The notes beneath the pieces are model-generated. The model searched no databases, had not been told where the DNA came from, and saw only the letters and a list, made by a program, of their open reading frames with translations. Below are positions 43,006 through 51,160 of a DNA stretch of 64,000 nt, one piece after another. Each line of letters begins with the position of its first letter. The stretch's first letter is position 1. Source of the stretch: Halobacteriovoraceae bacterium (GTDB lineage Bacteria; Bdellovibrionota; Bacteriovoracia; Bacteriovoracales; Bacteriovoracaceae); NCBI GenBank assembly GCA_020635135.1, contig JACKAJ010000015.1, positions 1,178,001 to 1,242,000 on the forward strand. Direction: 5' to 3'. The translations under genes were made by a program, and so were the position numbers.

Positions 43006-43976
43006 GCAACCTCCCTTATGGCAAAGCGTCGTGATAGTTCTGCAAACATAAACAAAAGAAATCCATAGAATAGATAAGAATGATAAAGTTCCTCATAAAC
43101 AATCTGACTTTGAACTTTTATTTCCGTTTTCTCTAATTTTTCAATCTCTCCGAGAATATCTTTTAATGAATTATCATCTTTAGCTCGAAATGTTTTTCCA
43201 CCAGTCAATTGGGAAATAGACTCAAGTGTTTTCATGTCGATGGATCCACCCGGGATACGTTGGTATTGTGTTCCAAAAATTCCTTTACCAATGGGAATTC
43301 TGGCATCGCGGTCTGAACCTAATCCAATTGTATAAACTTTTATTCCAAATTCTTTTGCTTTTTCTGCAGCCTCCAGAGGTGCCAAGGTTCCAACGTTACT
43401 TACTCCATCAGTGAGGAGAATGATAATTTTATTCTTTGTTTCGCTATCCTGGGCCCTCGCGACTGCTAAACCAAGAGCATCACCAATATTTGTTCCACTC
43501 CCAAGGTAGCCGACTGAAATCTCTTTCATGACTTTATCTATTAGTGTTGAATCAGTTGTCAGAGGCAAAAGTGTGAAAACTTTTTCAGAAAAAATAATGA
43601 CACCAATTCTGTCAGTGACACGCATCGATGCAAATTCTCTTAATTTTTCTTTGGCAACTTCTAACCGATTAGGTTCTAAGTCTTCAGCAAGCATAGATCT
43701 CGAAACATCTATAACTAAAAAAATATCATTCACTTCTCTTGTATTGGGAGTAAAGGAATGGGGCTTTCTTGGAAAAGTTAGAGAATAAGCAATCAAGCTT
43801 AACCCCCACAATCCAACGATAAAGACAATAGCCCTGACCAGTGTTGGGAATTGATCTCCTTTTTGTCTCTTTATGGAGATGAGTCCACCTTTTTGAAAAA
43901 TTTTCCAATAGCTCAAACTCCAAGCTATGATTAAAAATATTCCCAAAACAATAAAATAAAAATACTTATGCTCCAA
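43002..43976 (-). CDS. batA: BatA-like VWA-domain membrane protein
   Basis: A 324-residue protein with two N-terminal helices, a VWA domain containing MIDAS D-V-S-R-S-M-L-A-E-D-L-E-P-N-R and I-I-L-L-T-D-G-V-S-N-V-G, and a C-terminal helix, the standard BatA layout. The start is TTG at 43976, the only plausible start before the first hydrophobic helix. A weak GAG lies nine bases upstream, and the previous gene ends 2 nt before it, so reinitiation is likely. Confidence 0.88.
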   Translation of the reverse strand: MEHKYFYFIVLGIFLIIAWSLSYWKIFQKGGLISIKRQKGDQFPTLVRAIVFIVGLWGLSLIAYSLTFPRKPHSFTPNTREVNDIFLVIDVSRSMLAEDLEPNRLEVAKEKLREFASMRVTDRIGVIIFSEKVFTLLPLTTDSTLIDKVMKEISVGYLGSGTNIGDALGLAVARAQDSETKNKIIILLTDGVSNVGTLAPLEAAEKAKEFGIKVYTIGLGSDRDARIPIGKGIFGTQYQRIPGGSIDMKTLESISQLTGGKTFRAKDDNSLKDILGEIEKLEKTEIKVQSQIVYEELYHSYLFYGFLLFMFAELSRRFAIREVA

Positions 43977-43978
43977 TT

Positions 43979-44752
43979 TTAAATCTCATCCCTAAGGCTA
44001 TTAAAGTTTCTTGTCACTTCTGCCATTTCTTCTTGTGACCAATTTTTTTTGTATTGATAATTATCGAGCACACGAAAAAATTGATTCGACTTACTATGGG
44101 ATGCCCATTGCTCCCACTCTTGTCTTTTTTTGTATATTTCTTCAAAGTCTTCTCTTTTATAAGCTTTTTTAAAAAATAATTGCCATTGATTTCTCTTTTG
44201 GGCTTCTTCTCGCTTTTTCTTTTTTTCTTTTAAATACTTTGGAAGTTTTTTAAGACCGAACGCCAACAGGCCCACTCCCAATAAGCTCGCCAGCACTATC
44301 CATATCCAAAAACTAGGACCCTTCTCAAGTTCTAATATAAAAAAATTCTGACTCGCCTCAACTGGATCTTTTTGATAAAGCTCAGGATTAATCACTTTAA
44401 TTTCTAATACTTCACCTTTCACGAGCTCAAGATCGAACTTATCTGAAGCCAGAACATTTTCATAGACAAGTGAAAGTCCTACAAGAGATTGTGGCCCTTC
44501 ATTTTTTATAAAATCAAGTTTTATGACATAAAACGCTCCCCCTATGCTTGAAGGCAAATCAGCGATCGCCTTTTGATAGGCGGGGGTATCTATTTCTTTT
44601 GTGACCTTAAGAACAGCTTGGAAAGTATCTCCGATATCGATCGGGTGATTTTCTATTGCAGAAAATTCCGCCTTGATGACATCTGCAGAGGCGGAAAACA
44701 AAATTCCCATATTTACAAACACCAAAATAAGACTAATAACAAATTTTCTCAT
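43979..44752 (-). CDS. membrane protein of the Bat operon (DUF4381-like position)
   Basis: A 257-residue protein with signal peptide (about residues 1-23), a periplasmic beta domain, one transmembrane helix at about 150-170 and a basic, coiled cytoplasmic tail (K-K-K-K-R-E-E-A-Q-K-R). It sits between the DUF58 and batA genes where many Bat operons carry a DUF4381 protein; similarity is by position and layout only. ATGA overlap with the DUF58 gene. Confidence 0.75.
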   Translation of the reverse strand: MRKFVISLILVFVNMGILFSASADVIKAEFSAIENHPIDIGDTFQAVLKVTKEIDTPAYQKAIADLPSSIGGAFYVIKLDFIKNEGPQSLVGLSLVYENVLASDKFDLELVKGEVLEIKVINPELYQKDPVEASQNFFILELEKGPSFWIWIVLASLLGVGLLAFGLKKLPKYLKEKKKKREEAQKRNQWQLFFKKAYKREDFEEIYKKRQEWEQWASHSKSNQFFRVLDNYQYKKNWSQEEMAEVTRNFNSLRDEI

Positions 44753-45591
44753 ACCATCTTTTTTACAAAATCTTCGAGATATCTCTCCGAGACATCAAGT
44801 TTTTTTATTCTTTTCTCTTCTTCAATTTTTTTATCAACCCTAATTCCTTTTTTTCTAAAAAAATAAAAATTCTGGGTATCGTATTCTGCCTTAAAAGAAT
44901 AGGGAACAGAGTCGGCATCATCGAGTGGAGATGACAATCGAAAACAGTGAAAATTATAGTTATAGAGCATCTTGAAAAATTCTTCGCCAAAACTAAAATC
45001 AAGAAAGTCACTAAAATAAAGAGTTTCTTTTTTCCTAGCAACATATGACTTGATCAAGGTTAGTTTCTTTTTATCATCAAGATCAAACTTTCTTTTTTGC
45101 CCGTACTTAATTTTTCCATTTTCATCGATAATATTTTTCTTTTCGAGATAGGATATCAATTGAATTATACCTTCTTTGCCAGTAGAAACTGGTAGCTGTA
45201 TCACATCATCCAATAGAAGAATCAACTTAACTTTATCTTTGGTTTCTTTTGTTAAGAGATAGAGTAAACAAACTATTTCAAGAGCCGCTTGGAGCTTCGA
45301 AACATCTTTATAGCCCATAAAAATTGTCGGCGAAAAATCAATCATGCAAACGATTTCAAGATTTCTTTCTTCCTCAAATGTTTTTATAAATGTTTTATCT
45401 GCAGAACGTGCAGAAAGTTTCCAATCAATGAAACGAACGTCGTCTCCAGGTGTATAAATTTGATGCTCTCGAAATTGGAGACCCGCTCCTCGAAAATTCG
45501 ACTTAAACAAACCGATAGAATATGAGTTAGCCTTTTTAAATAATTGGTTTTGAATTTGACTAACAACTTTTTCAATTTCAACAAGATTCAT
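44749..45591 (-). CDS. DUF58 domain protein (VWA-like), MoxR partner
   Basis: A 280-residue protein with the DUF58 motif G-D-D-V-R-F-I-D-W-K-L-S-A-R and a VWA-type strand M-I-D-F-S-P-T-I-F (MIDAS partly degenerate). It is the usual partner of MoxR ATPases. I choose the ATG at 45591, which overlaps the moxR stop as ATGA. A GTG two codons earlier is possible. Confidence 0.92.
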   Translation of the reverse strand: MNLVEIEKVVSQIQNQLFKKANSYSIGLFKSNFRGAGLQFREHQIYTPGDDVRFIDWKLSARSADKTFIKTFEEERNLEIVCMIDFSPTIFMGYKDVSKLQAALEIVCLLYLLTKETKDKVKLILLLDDVIQLPVSTGKEGIIQLISYLEKKNIIDENGKIKYGQKRKFDLDDKKKLTLIKSYVARKKETLYFSDFLDFSFGEEFFKMLYNYNFHCFRLSSPLDDADSVPYSFKAEYDTQNFYFFRKKGIRVDKKIEEEKRIKKLDVSERYLEDFVKKMV

Positions 45592-46538
45592 AGACACTTT
45601 TTAGCAATATCCTTAACAACATTTCTTACGTCCACGCGATCGACAATCGCCTCGTAAGATAATATAACTCTATGGCCCAAAACATTGGGGACAATGGAAA
45701 AAACATTATCAGGGGTAACAAAATCTTTCCCATCAAGAAAGGCTTTAAATTTTGCAATCTTAAACAGCCAAATACTCGCTCTTGGTGAAGCCCCGGCTGT
45801 AATCAAGCCATCAAATTCTTTAAAGTAATATTTTGATCCGGGCCTTGTGGCGTGGACAAGTTTAACAATGAGGTTTCTTATTTTGTCGTCAACGTAAACA
45901 GAATCAACTGTTTCTTTTAAATTTCCAATTGTTTCAGCATTGAGAATTTGCTCAAACTCTTGTCCGTATTCATTTTTAAGGTCCAAAATACTTTTCTCCG
46001 AATCAAAATCAGGATAATCAACACCCACTTTCATCATAAAGCGGTCTAACTGGGCTTCGGGAAGATTATAGGTTCCTTCTTGCTCTATGGGGTTTTGTGT
46101 TGCCAAGACAACAAAAGGTCTTTTGAGTTGATAAGATCTTTCACCAATTGTGACTTGTCTTTCAGCCATCGCCTCCAGGAGAGCAGCTTGAACTTTCGCT
46201 GGAGAGCGATTTATTTCATCCGCTAAAAGAATTTGAGTAAAGATAGGTCCAAACTTTGTAGAGAACTCTTCTTTCGATTGATTATACACCATCGTCCCAA
46301 TAAGATCGGAGGGCAAAAGATCTGGAGTAAACTGAACTCTTTTAAAAGCAAGGTTACAAAGTTTGCTCATAGTCGAAACACTCAGAGTTTTTCCCAATCC
46401 AGGCATCCCTTCAATGAGCAAATGCCCTTCACATATGAGCGCACAAAGAATAGATTCGAGCATTTCATCTTGTCCATAAACGATACTCTTTGCTTTATTC
46501 AAAACTTGATTAACTTTCTCTACTAACTGAGTTTTCAT
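45588..46538 (-). CDS. MoxR-family AAA+ ATPase
   Basis: A 316-residue AAA+ chaperone-like ATPase: Walker A G-M-P-G-L-G-K-T, Walker B I-L-L-A-D-E-I-N-R-S-P, sensor 1 A-T-Q-N-P-I-E-Q-E-G-T-Y and L-P-E-A-Q-L-D-R-F. MoxR proteins act with VWA proteins, several of which follow. The ATG at 46538 is chosen over the TTG at 46544, because GGAG lies eight bases before the ATG but only two before the TTG. First gene of the moxR-DUF58-membrane protein-batA-batBC-batD-ribF run. Confidence 0.95.
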   Translation of the reverse strand: MKTQLVEKVNQVLNKAKSIVYGQDEMLESILCALICEGHLLIEGMPGLGKTLSVSTMSKLCNLAFKRVQFTPDLLPSDLIGTMVYNQSKEEFSTKFGPIFTQILLADEINRSPAKVQAALLEAMAERQVTIGERSYQLKRPFVVLATQNPIEQEGTYNLPEAQLDRFMMKVGVDYPDFDSEKSILDLKNEYGQEFEQILNAETIGNLKETVDSVYVDDKIRNLIVKLVHATRPGSKYYFKEFDGLITAGASPRASIWLFKIAKFKAFLDGKDFVTPDNVFSIVPNVLGHRVILSYEAIVDRVDVRNVVKDIAKKCL

Positions 46539-46677
46539 TGCCAATTCTCCAATAACATATGATCAGGGGATTACTTGTGTTGCTAAAAGAATAACAAAAG
46601 AATTAGTTATTTAGAATGGGGCCAGAAGTAAATACTTTGTCATTTTGCTGTTGAAATTTTCATGAGTATTTGCCGGA

Positions 46678-47046
46678 TTAGGCTGCTTTATCATCGTCAC
46701 TTTGCTGTGAAGTCACGATGTTATTATTCATTGAGCGCATTTTATTTATAAGCGCTTGAATGATAAAAATTCCATTTTTTCCGATACTTTTCAACACATG
46801 ACGATCAATGACTTTTAACTTTGTATCTTCCACCATCATAACTGTTGCTGAACGAGGCTTTTCATCGAAAAAAGCAAACTCTCCAACGAAATTGCCTTTG
46901 CCAATAATATTGACAGGGACATTTTCTCCAGTTGTGTCACCTTTACAAAGTATCGCAACAGAACCACTTTCAATATAGTACATCTCAAGGCTTTCTTCGC
47001 CTTCTCTAAACAATATTGTACCTTTTTTGAAAAATTTAGTTTCCAT
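46678..47046 (-). CDS. stand-alone cyclic-nucleotide-binding domain protein
   Basis: A 122-residue protein made of a single CNB domain: F-K-K-G-T-I-L-F-R-E-G-E at the start, G-S-V-A-I-L, and the phosphate-binding cassette G-E-F-A-F-F-D-E-K-P-R-S-A-T with its Glu and Arg both present, so cAMP or cGMP binding is plausible. There is no HTH or enzymatic domain, so the output must be a partner protein. Isolated by gaps of 133 and 73 nt; no SD is evident before the ATG. Confidence 0.88.
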   Translation of the reverse strand: METKFFKKGTILFREGEESLEMYYIESGSVAILCKGDTTGENVPVNIIGKGNFVGEFAFFDEKPRSATVMMVEDTKLKVIDRHVLKSIGKNGIFIIQALINKMRSMNNNIVTSQQSDDDKAA

Positions 47047-47119
47047 GCATTGGGCTTTTCGGAAATAAGATCAAAAAATTGAATTATAAAAAATTAAAGA
47101 CTGAAGAACTCAGGTATTT

Positions 47120-47875
47120 TCAATTTATTCCCGTTCCAATTCTCCAAGGCCGAAACTTCAGAGGATGATCGAGATCTTCTTCCCAAGGCCAAGAAAACGG
47201 TAGGGTCATTGAAAACCACACAAACAGAGCTTCTCCCTTAATATTTTCCATTGGGACAAATCCCCATCCCCTTGAATCATGAGAATGATCTCGGTTATCT
47301 CCCATCACGAAAAACATGTTTTCAGGGATGGTAATTTTTTCAAAATTAGCGCTATAGTAATTTTCGGTATCGAGCTGGATAACATGCTCGTGCTCTCCTG
47401 TTTTAGAATGATAAAATCGAAAATTAAAATCCTTAAATTTATCATCCATATCTTCCATAATTTCTTTTCCATCAAACTCGTCCATCTCAACTGGTTTATC
47501 ATTGATGTAAAGAACCTTGTCGATAACTTCGATAGTATCTCCTGGAACACCAACAACTCGCTTAATATAGTTAAAGCTTGGATCTATCGGGTATTTGAAA
47601 ACAATAACTTCACCCTTCTTAGGTTGACTAGGACCTGATATATAAGTTGGTTCTCCAAACCAATCACTAAAAGGAACTTTAAGACCGTAGGCAAACTTAT
47701 TAACAAGAATATAATCCCCAATCATTAGAGTAGGAATCATCGAACCCGTCGGAATTTTATAGGGTTCAAACAACACCGATCTAAAAACCAAAACAACAAA
47801 AATGATAATGACGAGGCTGGGAAATTCTTCTTTAAATGTTTTTTTCTTCTTTTGCTTTTTCTTAAAAAAGGCCAT
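47120..47875 (-). CDS. lepB: signal peptidase I
   Basis: A 251-residue inner-membrane serine protease that removes signal peptides. A basic N-terminus leads to one membrane helix at about 20-34, catalytic Ser45 in P-T-G-S-M-I-P-T-L, Lys105 in Y-I-K-R-V-V-G-V-P-G-D, and the box E motif G-D-N-R-D-H-S-H-D-S-R. It has a single clear N-terminal helix. I prefer the ATG at 47875 because GGAG lies six bases upstream; the ATG at 47887 has no SD. Confidence 0.96.
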   Translation of the reverse strand: MAFFKKKQKKKKTFKEEFPSLVIIIFVVLVFRSVLFEPYKIPTGSMIPTLMIGDYILVNKFAYGLKVPFSDWFGEPTYISGPSQPKKGEVIVFKYPIDPSFNYIKRVVGVPGDTIEVIDKVLYINDKPVEMDEFDGKEIMEDMDDKFKDFNFRFYHSKTGEHEHVIQLDTENYYSANFEKITIPENMFFVMGDNRDHSHDSRGWGFVPMENIKGEALFVWFSMTLPFSWPWEEDLDHPLKFRPWRIGTGIN

Positions 47876-47893
47876 TAGTTTCTCCATTCGCTT

Positions 47894-48496
47894 TTAAGAG
47901 CTCTTACCTTGGAATCCCTTCCCTATAAAAAAATATTCTTTACTCACTTTCCTGGTTGATTTTGGTCTAAAAAATGCAGTTTCGCAAAAAGTTTTTTTCT
48001 GAGACCTGAGAAACACTTGAGCATCATGTCCCTCGAAAACCTTGATAACGAAATGGCCACCTTCTTTCAGAAAAACATCCATTTTTGCAAAGACTTCTTC
48101 AACGAGATTGAGACTTCGAGCTTGATCAACTTCCTTAATTCCAGTTGTTTTAGGCGCCATGTCTGAAGTTAAGCAATCAAATTTCGAATCTACACCAAGT
48201 TCAGTAAGCGTTTCAATTTCATTTATATCTTTTTGAAAGAGCCGAACATTGGGCTGTCGATTAAGTTTTTCTTGAACTTCCTGAATATCAACTCCCACAA
48301 CAACAGCTTGCCCACCGATAACCTGGGAAATATATTGAATCCACGAACCAGGATAATAACCTAAATCAAGAACATTATCGCCCTTATTTATAATATGAAA
48401 CTTTTTGTTGATTTCCTCAAGTTTGTATACACTTCGCGCTAAAAAATTTTCTTTTTTAGCCTTTTTGTAATAAAAATCTTTTACTTTAAAACTCAT
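47894..48496 (-). CDS. rlmE: 23S rRNA 2'-O-methyltransferase RlmE (FtsJ)
   Basis: A 200-residue Rossmann-fold methyltransferase. The SAM-binding motif reads V-L-D-L-G-Y-Y-P-G-S-W, followed by C-L-T-S-D-M-A-P-K-T-T-G, V-I-K-V-F-E-G and the terminal R-P-K-S-T-R-K-V-S-K-E-Y-F. The K-D-K-E tetrad looks complete. RlmE methylates U2552 of 23S rRNA in E. coli. The SAM loop Y-Y-P-G-S differs from the usual A-A-P-G-G. Overlaps the upstream gene by 4 nt (ATGA). Confidence 0.93.
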   Translation of the reverse strand: MSFKVKDFYYKKAKKENFLARSVYKLEEINKKFHIINKGDNVLDLGYYPGSWIQYISQVIGGQAVVVGVDIQEVQEKLNRQPNVRLFQKDINEIETLTELGVDSKFDCLTSDMAPKTTGIKEVDQARSLNLVEEVFAKMDVFLKEGGHFVIKVFEGHDAQVFLRSQKKTFCETAFFRPKSTRKVSKEYFFIGKGFQGKSS

Positions 48497-49263
48497 TTTT
48501 CTATAATCTCTTTTCTTAAAAAATTGTAATCACTTTCACGACACCACAACAAAGGTCCTTTGATCAGCTCACTTTCTAAACGAGTAACAAGTCCCTGCTT
48601 ATTATAGAGAAAATAGCCTGCTTGTGTGGCCAGTGCAGATCCTGCAAAAATATCCCAAATATTCTTATCTGTTACCGAATACACAAAATCACACTGATGC
48701 AATGACAACTTCAAAAGCTTATAGGCAATACTTCCCATCTGTTCCAGATGATAATCTTTTGAAATTAATTGCTGAAACAGACCACGCTCACTATCCCGAC
48801 GAGAGACAAGCCCTCGCAAAGAAGTCTTTGTTCCATCCAACAGAGAAACTTCAAAATTTTTGAGTTGTCCTTTTATTGAAAAACTCTCTTCATCTTTTAA
48901 AAAATTCCAAATCCAATGAACATTTTTTTCAGACTGAAGGTCATAGTCATGGATGAACGATAAACTAAGGGCACACTCCCTTGAACCTGTCGCAAACCCA
49001 AAAGTTCCATCGATAGGATCGACGAGACAAAGGGGAAGTTTCAAGCCATGGCTTCTTTCTTCTTCTGAAAAGAAAAAATACTCTCCACCAAACAGCTTTT
49101 TAACAATGGATTTTATTGCACTTGAAATTTCTAAATCATATTTGGTTACTAAATCGAGGGAAAATTTAATACTTGGATCAGGTGAAAAATTTTTTAAAAT
49201 TTTTCTTAAATTTTCTCTAGATCTTTTAATGAAATTTCTGTACGATTCTAATTCACTACTCAT
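48493..49263 (-). CDS. inositol monophosphatase family protein
   Basis: A 256-residue Mg-dependent phosphatase fold: V-T-K-Y-D near the N-terminus, F-F-S-E-E-E metal ligands, the signature L-V-D-P-I-D-G-T-F-G-F and the C-terminal W-D-I-F-A-G-S-A-L-A-T-Q-A-G. The last motif has Gln where the family usually has Glu. The substrate (inositol phosphate, PAP or another sugar phosphate) cannot be told. Start at 49263, with TATAAT ending 7 nt upstream and no SD; the frame extends to 49296 but that start would precede the -10. First gene of the IMPase-rlmE-lepB unit. Confidence 0.88.
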   Translation of the reverse strand: MSSELESYRNFIKRSRENLRKILKNFSPDPSIKFSLDLVTKYDLEISSAIKSIVKKLFGGEYFFFSEEERSHGLKLPLCLVDPIDGTFGFATGSRECALSLSFIHDYDLQSEKNVHWIWNFLKDEESFSIKGQLKNFEVSLLDGTKTSLRGLVSRRDSERGLFQQLISKDYHLEQMGSIAYKLLKLSLHQCDFVYSVTDKNIWDIFAGSALATQAGYFLYNKQGLVTRLESELIKGPLLWCRESDYNFLRKEIIEK

Positions 49264-49499
49264 AAATTGAATTATACCCACCAAGTTTTTACACAATTTT
49301 TTTAGAAGTTATCCACAATGTTCCTCATACTTACTACGTAATGTGCCAATAAGAAAGAACTGTTCGTTCCTTCAGGATTTCAATAAGTTATGCAACATCT
49401 AAATACTTTTCGATTAACTTTGGAAACAAAAAATTGGGTTTTCCACAAAAATGACCCCAATTATTCACATTGGCATAAACTTTTACTCAGTTAATACTC
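49264..49499. other. intergenic region with three DnaA-box-like 9-mers
   Basis: A 236-bp gap containing TTATCCACA at 49309-49317 and TTATTCACA at 49461-49469 (both fit TTATNCACA) and TTTTCCACA at 49439-49447 (one mismatch), all in the same orientation. It also holds the -10 of the IMPase gene (49271-49276) and a 7-bp hairpin at 49354-49372. dnaA, dnaN and gidA are not adjacent. Confidence 0.55.
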
Positions 49500-50987
49500 C
49501 TAATTTTTGAAATTTTCTAAAAAAATCTTCACGCGACCCTCAAAGTGAGAATCGAGAAGACAGATCATAATGTAGACCAGATAGATGAGATTTTTCTTTG
49601 ATCTCAAGGCATTTAAGCGATCAAAAAGCTCTTCTAGAGGGAGTAAGGCAAAGAAGACAAGAAGTGAGATAGCACCAAATGACTGAACTATATAACGATC
49701 AAAGAATACTCCCCATGTTACAAGGATCAAAATAAGGGTGAGGCAAAATCGATAATGATGGCTTTCTTTTCCTTTCAAGTTTTTAAAGTTAAATCGAGAG
49801 ACAAAAAGATAGAGAAGTCCAATTGGCGCTATATAATAAAAAGATTTGCGAGATAGTATGACTCCAATCCCATTGAGAACTGCAAGAATATCCCCATTAA
49901 ACCACAAAAGAGCCGCTTGTGAGTGACTTAAAACGACAAATAAAGAAAGAATCATTCCCAGTAAGTTATACTTAAAAAACTGTCTCATAAACCACTTGGT
50001 CTTCTCATTTTTCATAAAATAAAAAACTAATGCTAACTGAATAAAGTACAGATAAATCATTTGTGGGTTAACAGTGCAAAACCAGTAATTGGCAATGCCA
50101 ATTAAAAGCCCTGAACGGTAAGACGATGAGCGTATCGCCCAAATTGTTAGCCACAACCAAACGATACCAAGATTCGTCAAGAAGATTTCATTAAACCCGT
50201 GTTCTAATATTAGTGAAAACGACCATGTAGAAATAAATGCATAAATTCCCAAGATCGAAACTCTCCGAGAGAAGAAATAACGAAACAAACTATAAAGACT
50301 TAACATCGAAATTGAAAAAAAATAAAAATAAAAATGAAAGAAAATTTGAAGAACAGTTTCTTTGCTTTGCTTTCCTGCAAAAAAGTAAATGTAGTAGATA
50401 AAATCCCAAATATTGGAATGCAAATATTCATCGGGATCGATATACAATCTGGCTGCATCGAAACTATTAAATTGGGGGATATGGGGAAGCGAAACAACAA
50501 ACGTTAAAAGTCCCAGGAAAAGTGTCGTTTTTTCAAAGCCATCTAAAAATTTAAACTCACTAAATTCATTAGAAATTCGACTTTCTATAATTTTTTTCTT
50601 TGTTGGCCATGATAACCAAATCAACCACATTAACCAAACACTCCAATAGAGAACGTCTGCAACTTTTCCTGAAAAAACTGAAAGAAATGAGCAGTAGACC
50701 ATAATCAAACTTGAACCCATGAGAATTCGAGCTAATATACGATCCATTGAAGAATTGGCCCTAGGATAAATTCTTAGCCGGTGTTCAATTTCTCGAGACA
50801 ATAGGTAACTCTGCCAGCAAATAAATACAAAATAAGCCAAAAAGAAGACAAGACTGAGCTCAAAGCTCAAGTTATGTTGATGAGACTGAACAACTGGCAG
50901 AGATAAAAAGAGTAGAAAAATAGACAGCTTTTTTAAAAAGTAGGCTACCTTTTTCGTTCCCCAATTCACTTTCATCAATTCATCCAT
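49500..50987 (-). CDS. polytopic membrane protein, possible GT-C glycosyltransferase
   Basis: A 495-residue protein with roughly eleven hydrophobic segments. A periplasmic loop (about residues 180-200) carries an acidic D-P-D-E-Y-L-H-S motif, reminiscent of the catalytic D-E loop of lipid-linked GT-C transferases, but overall similarity is not strong enough to name a family. Start ATG at 50987 after AAGAG; TTG at 50993 and ATG at 50975 are alternatives. It is divergent from fliD, next to a set of glycosyltransferase-like genes. Confidence 0.65.
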   Translation of the reverse strand: MDELMKVNWGTKKVAYFLKKLSIFLLFLSLPVVQSHQHNLSFELSLVFFLAYFVFICWQSYLLSREIEHRLRIYPRANSSMDRILARILMGSSLIMVYCSFLSVFSGKVADVLYWSVWLMWLIWLSWPTKKKIIESRISNEFSEFKFLDGFEKTTLFLGLLTFVVSLPHIPQFNSFDAARLYIDPDEYLHSNIWDFIYYIYFFAGKQSKETVLQIFFHFYFYFFSISMLSLYSLFRYFFSRRVSILGIYAFISTWSFSLILEHGFNEIFLTNLGIVWLWLTIWAIRSSSYRSGLLIGIANYWFCTVNPQMIYLYFIQLALVFYFMKNEKTKWFMRQFFKYNLLGMILSLFVVLSHSQAALLWFNGDILAVLNGIGVILSRKSFYYIAPIGLLYLFVSRFNFKNLKGKESHHYRFCLTLILILVTWGVFFDRYIVQSFGAISLLVFFALLPLEELFDRLNALRSKKNLIYLVYIMICLLDSHFEGRVKIFLENFKN

Positions 50988-51100
50988 AGACAACTCTTTT
51001 CCCGATAGATTTTACACACTATTCGAAACCCTCATAACAAGGGCAAATTCCTTACGTATTATCTTCCCTATTGTTAACTATTACGCATCTGCTAAAATTC

Positions 51101-51106
51101 TATAAT
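51101..51106 (+). promoter_or_regulatory. possible -10 element of the fliD operon
   Basis: A perfect TATAAT 54 nt before the fliD start. No -35 at standard spacing and no flagellar sigma-28 or sigma-54 consensus was found, so the assignment is weak. Confidence 0.3.
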
Positions 51107-51160
51107 AGGATATTCTCTATGAATATCTCAACTCAAACAAAAATCATGGAGGATTAAAGT

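Noticed and set aside
49354..49372. Terminator of the polytopic membrane protein gene
   Set aside because: The 7-bp stem has one G-U pair and is not followed by a T-run on the minus strand; reported only as a hairpin.
49264..49499. Candidate chromosomal replication origin
   Set aside because: Only two consensus DnaA boxes, no dnaA/dnaN/gidA/parAB nearby, and sampled base composition stays C-rich on the plus strand on both sides.
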